Shown here piece by piece: positions 7,831 to 13,414 of a DNA stretch of 64,000 nt (position 1 is the stretch's first letter; every line of letters begins with the position of its first letter). The notes beneath the pieces were generated by a model. It saw nothing but the letters and a program-made list of their open reading frames with translations. It was not told the DNA's origin and ran no database searches. The position numbers were made by a program, and so were the translations under genes. The DNA is from Stenotrophomonas maltophilia (GTDB lineage Bacteria > Pseudomonadota > Gammaproteobacteria > Xanthomonadales > Xanthomonadaceae): the NCBI GenBank assembly GCA_002387845.1, contig DGLB01000076.1, positions 13,666 through 77,665 of the forward strand, written 5' to 3'.

Positions 7831-8433
7831 CGGTAGGGTCGGTCGATAGACGACCGCCGACTGCACCCATCGCTGCTGGAACGCATGACCTCCGAACGGA
7901 GAAGCGCTTCTGCGACAAATGTCACGCGTTACCGTGCGGATCACCGTTATCGGCAGTCGTCTGTCGACCGACCCTACCTTCGTGCGGATCCAGCTCAGTC
8001 CGTGATCCACGCACCTCACCGTCCCTGTGCTGGCGACGTCGCAAGCCAGGAAAGCGGTAGGGTCGGTCGATAGACGACCGCCGATTGCACCCATCGCTGC
8101 TGGAACGCATGACCTCCGAACGGAGAAGCGCTTCTGCGACAAATACCGCGCGTTACCTTGCGGATCACCGCTATCGGCGGTCGTCTGTCGACCGACCCTA
8201 CCTTCGTGCGGATCCAGATCAGTCCGTGATCCACGCACCTCACCGTCCCTGTGCTGGCGACGTCCCAAGGCAGGAAAGCGGTAGGGTCGGTCGATAGACG
8301 ACCGCCGATTGCACCCATCGCTGCTGGAACGCATGACCTCCGAACGGAGACGCGCTTCTGCGACAAATGTCACGCGTTACCGTGCGGATCACCGTTATCG
8401 GCAGTCGTCTGTCGACCGACCCTACCTTCGTGC
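7831..8433. repeat. 224-bp tandem repeat, 2.7 copies, each an opposed REP pair
   Basis: CGGTAGGGTCGGTCGATAGA occurs at 7831, 8055 and 8279, exactly 224 bases apart. The first two copies are complete and the third stops at about 8433 (155 bases). Copies are nearly identical, with a few substitutions. Inside each copy a GGTAGGGTCGGTCGATAGAC element is answered about 130 bases later by the reverse complement form ending GACCGACCCTACC, so each unit is a REP doublet plus spacer. Short open frames inside it are by-products of the repeat. It fills the gap between the VanZ-like gene and the BON-like gene at 8449. Confidence 0.92.
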
Positions 8434-8448
8434 TTCATCGATTTCGAT

Positions 8449-8763
8449 CTAGGTCAGCCCGTAATTCACGTTTACTGCCGATATATCCACGCTCCTCACC
8501 CCGGAGACCCGTTGGTCCTTTATCGCGGCGCGGAGCTGTTCATGCAGTACAGCGTCATTCACCGTTCCTGTGATGGTGACGTCGCTTTGCTTCGTAGCCA
8601 CTTTTAGAACAACCCGATTACCATCCTTCCAATGCTCGCTGAACTTTCCTTGCAGATAGCGCGCCATGTTGTAGCTCGCTTCGTAATCTCCAAACTCCTC
8701 AAGCGAGGCGACCTGCGGCGGCCTGTTGATTGCCTGAATATCGGCACCCGATAACGTGCTCAT
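8449..8763 (-). CDS. Small BON-like protein, function unknown
   Basis: A 104-residue protein on the minus strand with GGGGTG a few bases before its ATG. Residues 35-100 have the same layout as the cluster at 0.2-4 kb: a helix (YNMARYLQGKFSEH), the strand pair VVLKVATKQSDVTITGTV, a helix, and the ending VSGVRSVDISAVNV. The ending is nearly the same as GVKSVDLSV of the protein at 712-1011. It has no signal peptide. It is separated from the other members by about 4.5 kb and by the tandem repeat, and lies in the opposite direction. Confidence 0.65.
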   Translation of the reverse strand: MSTLSGADIQAINRPPQVASLEEFGDYEASYNMARYLQGKFSEHWKDGNRVVLKVATKQSDVTITGTVNDAVLHEQLRAAIKDQRVSGVRSVDISAVNVNYGLT

Positions 8764-8865
8764 TCTGTCACCCCATCAACGTCTGACGCTTGCGCCCCCG
8801 CCGGTAAATGCTGCGCCCAACCGGCGTTAATGATGCGTGAGCCGTCCGGGCTGGCGTTCCGTCTC

Positions 8866-8887
8866 GACGCGCATGGCGCGTCGCTAC
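8866..8887 (-). repeat. GTAG REP palindrome (GCGACGCGC class)
   Basis: On the minus strand this reads GTAGCGACGCGCCATGCGCGTC, a GTAG box plus an imperfect hairpin. Its TAG supplies the stop codon of the unknown gene at 8884-9276. The same sequence recurs at 9921-9942 and 60440-60463. Confidence 0.75.
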
Positions 8888-9276
8888 AGATTGCGGAACC
8901 AGGCGGCGAAGACTTCGTCGCCCATCCATGTGTTCTTTCGGCACAGGTGCGTCATCAGTGCTTCGTCTTCCTCCGCGCGTGCGAAACGCTCAGCATTGCC
9001 GCTGCAGCGTGCGGAATCCAGCTCCTGTTTGGCTTCGGCCAGAAATCGCGACAGGCGATCCTCAATCGCCCACACCGCCATTTCGATGCGGGGCAGGCGC
9101 GTGCTGGGCGCTACGCTTACCCCATGCAATGCCATCTGCAGGCGCTCGATGTGATCGGGGTGGTTCTTCAGTGCGGAGCGCAAACTGCGTGGCACCGGGG
9201 GAAGCGGCGGGCGTGGGCGCGTGGTTGCAGGGCGCGTGTAACCGGGCAGAATCTGGCGAAAGCGCTTGATCACCAT
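8884..9276 (-). CDS. Unknown protein coupled to a HigA-like antitoxin
   Basis: Start taken at ATG 9276, which overlaps the stop of the upstream HigA-like gene (ATGGTGA); 130 residues. The N-terminus is basic and proline-rich (residues 5-28), followed by helical sequence (ALKNHPDHIERLQMAL, then IEDRLSRFLAEAKQEL) and a tryptophan-rich tail (TWMGDEVFAAWFRNL). I recognise no family. It is not a HigB/RelE-type toxin, which would be about 90 residues and normally precedes higA. The tight overlap says it works with, or is controlled by, the HTH protein; a toxin role is inference only. Confidence 0.6.
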   Translation of the reverse strand: MVIKRFRQILPGYTRPATTRPRPPLPPVPRSLRSALKNHPDHIERLQMALHGVSVAPSTRLPRIEMAVWAIEDRLSRFLAEAKQELDSARCSGNAERFARAEEDEALMTHLCRKNTWMGDEVFAAWFRNL

Positions 9277-9623
9277 GTGCGCAACGCCTCGCAGCCATGC
9301 TGCAGGATGCGGTTGGTCCGCACCTGCGCCATTTCCAGATCGAACCGGACCTGCAGGTTCATCCAGAACCACGGCGAGGTGTCGAAGTAGTGGCCCAGGC
9401 GGATCGCGGTGTCCGCGGTAATCGCGGCCTTGCCCGAGGCGATGGTGGCGATGCGGGTGTGGGAAACGCCAATGGCACAGGCGAGGGCGCGGCCGGAGAG
9501 CTTCAACGGGCGCATGAAGTCCTCGGTGAGGATGTCGCCGGGGTGCAGGGGAGGAACGTGTTCGCTACGCGGTTTGATGATGGGTGCGCGGCGATTCGTG
9601 CACCGGTGGGTAGATGGATTCAT
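9270..9623 (-). CDS. HigA/VapI-family antitoxin or HTH regulator
   Basis: Start at the ATG of MNPSTHRC (9623), with GGAGG five bases upstream; 117 residues. The segment HPGDILTEDFMRPLKLSGRA opens a XRE-type helix-turn-helix that continues through IGVSHTRIATIASGKAAITADTAIRLGHYFDTSPWFWMNLQ, the pattern of HigA antitoxins. HigA proteins neutralise HigB mRNA interferases and repress their own promoter. No HigB-like gene lies before it; REP repeats fill the upstream 150 bases. It overlaps an unknown gene downstream, so this is an unusual HigA module or an orphan regulator. Confidence 0.85.
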   Translation of the reverse strand: MNPSTHRCTNRRAPIIKPRSEHVPPLHPGDILTEDFMRPLKLSGRALACAIGVSHTRIATIASGKAAITADTAIRLGHYFDTSPWFWMNLQVRFDLEMAQVRTNRILQHGCEALRTW

Positions 9624-9718
9624 GGGAGCCTCCGCGAGATGTGGGCGGGCAATGCATGTGGCGCGTGATGGGTGCGCCGTGCGCCGAAGGGACGCGATGC
9701 ACACGATGCATGGGAACT

Positions 9719-9742
9719 GGTAGGGTCGTTCGAAAGACGACC
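9719..9742 (+). repeat. GTAG REP palindrome (GGGTCG class)
   Basis: GGTAGGGTCGTTCGAAAGAC, followed by GACC, has the GTAG box and GGTCG...CGACC stem. It is related to the repeats forming the 224-bp tandem array at 7831. It lies just upstream of the HigA-like gene. Confidence 0.7.
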
Positions 9743-9913
9743 GCCGATAGCGGTAATCGGCGCGGTAGCGCATGACCTCTGCCGGAGAGGCGCGATCCAT
9801 CAGCGCACCGGCGACCTGCCCGGGCGTTGCACAGGGGGGCGTGGTTGTTCATGGTTGTTCTTATTCGGATACTGGATGCGCCGTGCGTGCGGGCACCGTG
9901 AATGGGTTGGGTT

Positions 9914-10087
9914 TCAGGCGGACGCGCATGGCGCGTCGCTACAGTGGTACCCAATACGCATGAGCAGGATCTCGACCTGGTGAATGTGCGCAGGCGGCGA
10001 CGATTGGCTGCTGGGAGCAGCGGTGGCTTCGGGTCGCATGGGTGCGACGTCGTCGTTCGCGGGTGTGTCTGGCCAGTGTGTCTGCAT
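9914..10087 (-). CDS. Small ORF behind a structured leader, function unknown
   Basis: A 57-residue frame beginning MQTHWPDTPANDDVAP, with GGAGG six bases before the ATG. The middle is Ala/Ser/Pro-rich and a segment HIHQVEILLMRIGYH (about residues 34-48) could be an amphipathic helix. The last dozen residues are encoded by a REP palindrome (9921-9942), so the natural C-terminus may have been replaced by a repeat insertion. I do not recognise the family. The strong ribosome site and the palindromic leader upstream support translation; coding is otherwise uncertain. Confidence 0.4.
   Translation of the reverse strand: MQTHWPDTPANDDVAPMRPEATAAPSSQSSPPAHIHQVEILLMRIGYHCSDAPCASA
9921..9942 (-). repeat. 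GTAG REP palindrome (GCGACGCGC class)
   Basis: Same palindrome as at 8866-8887 (GACGCGCATGGCGCGTCGCTAC on the plus strand, read in two parts). It lies inside the 3' end of the small ORF at 9914-10087. Confidence 0.75.
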
Positions 10088-10132
10088 GGCATGCCTCCGG
10101 TGAGATGCGACCCCTGTCGGCGTGACGAGGGG

Positions 10133-10273
10133 TCGGGAGGTTAGAAACCGAAGAGTCAGCAAAAGACGGCGGGCGTATTCCCCCCTTGCGGGGGTGTTTT
10201 ATTAGCCACCCTCCCGACGCGGGACACAACATCCCCCACGCAGGGCATCAACTACTGACTCTTAGGAGTTTCT
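10133..10273 (-). promoter_or_regulatory. Palindromic leader upstream of the small ORF
   Basis: On either side of a G/C-rich centre, AGAAACC-GAAGAGTCA (10143-10158) is mirrored by TGACTCTT-GTTTCT (within 10256-10273), and GTCGGGAGG (10133-10141) by CCTCCCGAC (10209-10217). A third, C/G-run hairpin (CCCCCCTTGCGGGGG) sits near 10180-10195. The nested arms could form alternative RNA structures in a leftward transcript reading into the ORF at 9914-10087. The arrangement is reminiscent of regulatory leaders of P4-like satellite elements, but I cannot establish homology. Confidence 0.4.
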
Positions 10274-10590
10274 ACGCTCCGGGGACAACACTGCAGCAGA
10301 TGAGTGGCGATGCAAATCAGACTATTCCTACGTATCGTCGTCGCTGTGTACCGGATGCGCAAACTACGCGACGTAATTGGCGCGGGATGATTTGTGGAAG
10401 CGTTGAATGCGTAGGGTGATGTCGTGGATGACACCCGAATGAGGGTGGTTCCGATTTTTGATGTGTGTTGCGGATCGGATCGTTGGGTGATGGGTGGCCG
10501 TGGTGTAGTGGGGCGGGTGCGACATTTGGGGCCGGAGAGGCGCGGTTTCGGTTGGGGGTCCATGCGTTAACGAACGCGGGTGGCTTCACG

Positions 10591-10616
10591 GCGATCGTCT
10601 TTCGACCGATCCCACC
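10591..10616 (-). repeat. REP fragment (GGTCGAAAGACGATC)
   Basis: On the minus strand this reads GGTGGGATCGGTCGAAAGAC then GATCGC, a diverged copy of the GGTAGGGTCG-class palindrome in which GTAG has become GTGG. Confidence 0.5.
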
Positions 10617-10633
10617 AAAGCACAGGCATCAGG

Positions 10634-10708
10634 CATCACCATAGCCCGGGCATCGCCAAAGCCCGGGCATCACCAAAGCCCAGGCATCACCAAAGCCCAG
10701 GCATCAGC
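10634..10708. repeat. 17-bp tandem repeat, four copies
   Basis: The unit CATCACCAAAGCCCAGG is repeated four times with 0-3 changes, plus a partial fifth copy (CATCAGC). It is not in a recognisable gene. Such a short array may vary in copy number between strains. Confidence 0.85.
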
Positions 10709-10746
10709 ATGGCTTCTACCGGTCCGGTGGCCCGCTGTTACCGTGG

Positions 10747-10767
10747 CCCCCGACCTTCTGTCGGGGG
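10747..10767. repeat. Hairpin with 8-bp stem
   Basis: CCCCCGAC pairs with GTCGGGGG around a five-base loop (CTTCT). No T-tract follows on the plus strand, so it may be a REP derivative rather than a terminator. Confidence 0.5.
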
Positions 10768-10918
10768 TGGGTCGGGGTGGATTGGAGGGGGCGTGAGCCG
10801 CATGGATGCGGCGACCGAGCTTACATGGACGTACTTGCAGCGTCCCCCGGAACACCCGCCCCGACCCGCCCAGCCGGGGAAGGCGTGGGCGGCGGGTTGT
10901 TCGCGTGAATCCAGCAGC

Positions 10919-10940
10919 AGCCGGGCAAGCCCGGCTCTAC
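10919..10940 (-). repeat. GTAG REP palindrome (GAGCCGGGC class)
   Basis: The minus strand reads GTAGAGCCGGGCTTGCCCGG, continuing CT. It lies 38 bases beyond the stop codon of the hexosaminidase gene. Confidence 0.8.
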
Positions 10941-10977
10941 GGATCCCGTGCAATCAAGCAATCAGGGAGTGGTGCGG

Positions 10978-13299
10978 TCAGCGTGGGAGCAGGGTGAGCT
11001 CGTCGAGTACCCACATGGTCGGGCGGGTGTCGCCGGTGAAGCGCACGCACAGGTTCTGCGTGCCCTTCAGCGAACGCGGCAGGGCGGCTTCCAGGGTGAT
11101 GAAGCCATCTGCATCCGGCTTGGCCGGCAGCGGCACCGTTGCCAGCGGCTTGCCATCGCACTGGCCGCTCAGAATGTCCATCTCACCGTGCGCGCTGCGT
11201 GCCTTCTCGAACCGGCGCTGGGGCTCGTCATGGGCCAGCTGGAAGTAGTACGGAATGTTGCCCGCACGCACCCGTACCTTGCTGATGCCGTCCACGTTCG
11301 CGTCCTGCCAGAACCAGCACGGGTTGAAGATGTTCACGTTGAATACCGCGCGCTTGCCGTCCGCCGGGCCATCATCTTCCAGCCGCAGCAACAGCTTGCC
11401 CTCGGCCGGGCACAGGTCCAGATGCTCGTCATTGCGCGTCAGCAGGGACGTCGCCGTGATGTCAAAACGACTCGCCGCCTTCGCCAGCGCCTTGCCGTCG
11501 AAGAACGTCGCCGCCTGCACGCCCACCGGCAATGGCTGGGTCAGTGGTGCCGTGTAGCGCGGCGACTGCGCCGTTACCGGGCTGCCGTCCACGCTGTAGC
11601 GGATCTCGTAGTTCAGCGGCGTGCGCAATGCCAGCGTGGCCGTCCCTGCCGTACGGTCATCGGTCACATCTGCTTCCACCTCGAACGGCGTCTGTGCGTA
11701 CGCAATCCCCATGGCCTGCCAGCGCTGCAGCTGGGTCGGCAACCTTGTCAGGAAGTCGGCAAAGTCACGGCGCTCACGCGGCGACCAGCCGGTTTCCGCC
11801 ACCGCTGCCAGGCGCGGGAACAGGTTGTGCTGCAGGCGCGCATAGCTGCGCGTGTGCTCGGTGAACATGTTCGCCTGCAGGCCCAGAATGTGCTGCTGCT
11901 TGTCGCGCGCCAGCGCATCCGGCACCGGCTCGAAGCCGTATACCCGGCCCAGCGGCGTGCTCAACGGACGGCCCGGCGGCTCGTTCTCCGAATTCGTCTG
12001 CAGGTAATCCATGTACATGTCGGTCACCGGCGACATGATCACGTCATGCCCTTCGCTGGCCGCCTTCAGGCCGCCCTCGGTGCCCCGCCACGACATCACC
12101 GTCGCTTCCGGGGGCAGGCCACCTTCCAGAATCTCGTCCCAGCCAATCAGGCGGCGGTCGTGCTGCTCCAGGTACTTTTCCAACCGTTTGATCAGGTGGG
12201 CCTGCATTTCATTCTCGTTGCCCGCGCCCACTTCCTTCATCCGCGCCTGCACGCGCGCGGAGGCCTCCCACTGGTCCTTCACCGCCTCGTCGCCGCCCAC
12301 ATGGACGTACTTGGCCGGGAACAGCTCAATCACCTCTTCCAGCACGTTCTCAAGGAATTCGAACGTGCTTTCTTCGGTGTTGAACAGGTTCGGGAACACG
12401 CCCCACTCGCTGATCGGCAGCAGCGGCGTGTCAATCGTGCCCAGCTCCGGGTATGCCGCAATCGCTGCGGTAGCGTGGCCCGGCACGTCGATCTCCGGAA
12501 TCACCTGGATGTGGCGTGCGGCCGCATACGCGATCACTTCGCGGATCTGGTCCTGGGTGTAGAAGCCGCAGTAGGGGCGCGGAGCGCCGGTGGCCGGATC
12601 ACGGCCGCCATCGCCGGCCGGCAGGCGGCAGCTGCCCACTTCGGTCAGCTTCGGGTAGCGCTTGATCTCCATGCGCCAGCCCTGGTCATCAGTCAGATGC
12701 CAGTGGAAGGTGTTGAGCTTCTGCTCGGCCATCGCGTCGAGCACGCGCTTGATTTCATCCAGGCTCTGGAAATGGCGGGCCGAATCCAGCATCAGGCCGC
12801 GCCAGCTGAAACGCGGTGCATCGTCGATCTTCAGCGCCGGCAGCTGGCCGGGGGTGCCGCTGGTGAGCAGCTGCGAAAGGGTGGCCGCGCCGTAGAAGAG
12901 GCCGGCTTCGGTGGCAGCCTGCACGGTGACCCCGCGCGCATCGCTGCGCAAGTGGTAGCCCTCCGCGCCGGTCTTGAGTGTGGTGTCCAGCACCAGGCGG
13001 ATGCCGTCTTTGCCGCGCGCCGACGACACCGTCAGCGCGGGGCCGCCGCTGTTTTTCAGCTGCGTGGCGAACAGGCTGGCCACGCGCTGCGCGGCGTCGC
13101 CCTGCGCGTGCAAGGGGGTAGCAGCAGTGACGGCGTAGCCGGCCCCGGCCAGTTGTTCCAGATGCGCCGGTGCCGGCAGCAGCGGCAGTGAGCCGGGCAG
13201 GGCGCGCGGGCCGTCCGCGGCCTGAGCCAGCGGAGCGAGAGAGAGTGCCAGTGCGAACGACAGCAGCGACAGCGAGGTACGACGGGTGCGGATGGGCAT
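10978..13299 (-). CDS. Beta-N-acetylhexosaminidase, GH20
   Basis: A 773-residue exported enzyme. Residues 1-28 form a signal peptide ending ALA-type at AQA. A GH20b domain (about 35-160) precedes the catalytic TIM barrel, which has the substrate motif FHWHLTDDQGWRMEI and the catalytic pair D337-E338 in YVHVGGDEA. The C-terminal 200 residues are beta-rich, as in other large bacterial GH20 enzymes. It removes terminal GlcNAc from chitin oligosaccharides or glycans in the periplasm, using the substrate acetamido group as nucleophile. It follows the TonB receptor gene on the same strand, but an intrinsic terminator at 13340-13365 lies between them, so it may also have its own promoter. Confidence 0.95.
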   Translation of the reverse strand: MPIRTRRTSLSLLSFALALSLAPLAQAADGPRALPGSLPLLPAPAHLEQLAGAGYAVTAATPLHAQGDAAQRVASLFATQLKNSGGPALTVSSARGKDGIRLVLDTTLKTGAEGYHLRSDARGVTVQAATEAGLFYGAATLSQLLTSGTPGQLPALKIDDAPRFSWRGLMLDSARHFQSLDEIKRVLDAMAEQKLNTFHWHLTDDQGWRMEIKRYPKLTEVGSCRLPAGDGGRDPATGAPRPYCGFYTQDQIREVIAYAAARHIQVIPEIDVPGHATAAIAAYPELGTIDTPLLPISEWGVFPNLFNTEESTFEFLENVLEEVIELFPAKYVHVGGDEAVKDQWEASARVQARMKEVGAGNENEMQAHLIKRLEKYLEQHDRRLIGWDEILEGGLPPEATVMSWRGTEGGLKAASEGHDVIMSPVTDMYMDYLQTNSENEPPGRPLSTPLGRVYGFEPVPDALARDKQQHILGLQANMFTEHTRSYARLQHNLFPRLAAVAETGWSPRERRDFADFLTRLPTQLQRWQAMGIAYAQTPFEVEADVTDDRTAGTATLALRTPLNYEIRYSVDGSPVTAQSPRYTAPLTQPLPVGVQAATFFDGKALAKAASRFDITATSLLTRNDEHLDLCPAEGKLLLRLEDDGPADGKRAVFNVNIFNPCWFWQDANVDGISKVRVRAGNIPYYFQLAHDEPQRRFEKARSAHGEMDILSGQCDGKPLATVPLPAKPDADGFITLEAALPRSLKGTQNLCVRFTGDTRPTMWVLDELTLLPR

Positions 13300-13339
13300 C
13301 GGGTCATTCCTTGTGGTGCGGATTTGATTCTATCTGCGA

Positions 13340-13365
13340 AAAGGGCCCGGAAGTCCGGGCCCTTT
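13340..13365 (-). terminator. Intrinsic terminator after the GlcNAc-locus TonB receptor
   Basis: A perfect 11-bp stem (AAAGGGCCCGG at 13340-13350, CCGGGCCCTTT at 13355-13365) with a 4-base loop. On the minus strand the stem ends in a run of four T. It would end or attenuate transcription from the receptor gene before the hexosaminidase. Confidence 0.8.
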
Positions 13366-13378
13366 GGGCGTTGCGTTC

Positions 13379-13410
13379 AAGCCGGGCAAGCCCGGCAAGC
13401 CCGGCTCTAC
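13379..13410 (-). repeat. GTAG REP palindrome with a duplicated arm
   Basis: On the minus strand GTAGAGCCGGGCTTGCCGGG is followed by a second CTTGCCCGGC, giving one extra arm compared with the 22-bp form at 33019-33040. It lies immediately after the stop of the TonB receptor. Confidence 0.75.
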
Positions 13411-13414
13411 ATCA

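Larger units (their letters stand above)
10088..10977. other. Gene-poor accessory region with palindromes and short repeats
   Basis: About 890 bases in which I see no convincing gene. It holds the palindromic leader at 10133-10273, an AT-richer stretch (about 10280-10560), a half REP at 10591-10616, a 17-bp tandem repeat at 10634-10708, a hairpin at 10747-10767 and a REP at 10919-10940. Frames of up to about 100 codons exist but have no ribosome sites, no recognisable domains and unusual composition. Confidence 0.6.

Noticed and set aside
7831..8433. Several 60-120-codon frames in the tandem repeat
   Set aside because: The frames repeat with the 224-bp unit and consist of translated palindromes (RPYRF, VDRRPPI motifs on both strands). 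No ribosome sites.
7831..8433. CRISPR array
   Set aside because: Three long units of 224 bases with nearly identical spacers are not the 24-40-base repeat and unique-spacer pattern of CRISPR, and no cas gene is nearby.
9624..9913. HigB-type toxin gene upstream of the HigA-like gene
   Set aside because: No frame of 80-110 codons with RelE-fold motifs is present on the minus strand; the space is filled with a REP and low-quality sequence.
10252..10563. Minus-strand frame of 103 codons in the gene-poor region
   Set aside because: No ribosome site, no recognisable domain, Pro/Arg/Thr-rich composition; likely chance.
10948..13191. Plus-strand open frame of 747 codons opposite the hexosaminidase
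   Set aside because: Composition is Arg/Gln/His-rich without any recognisable fold; the minus-strand GH20 enzyme explains the region fully. Similar shadow frames opposite 13.4-15.3, 27.3-29.9 and 38.7-41 kb were discarded for the same reason.
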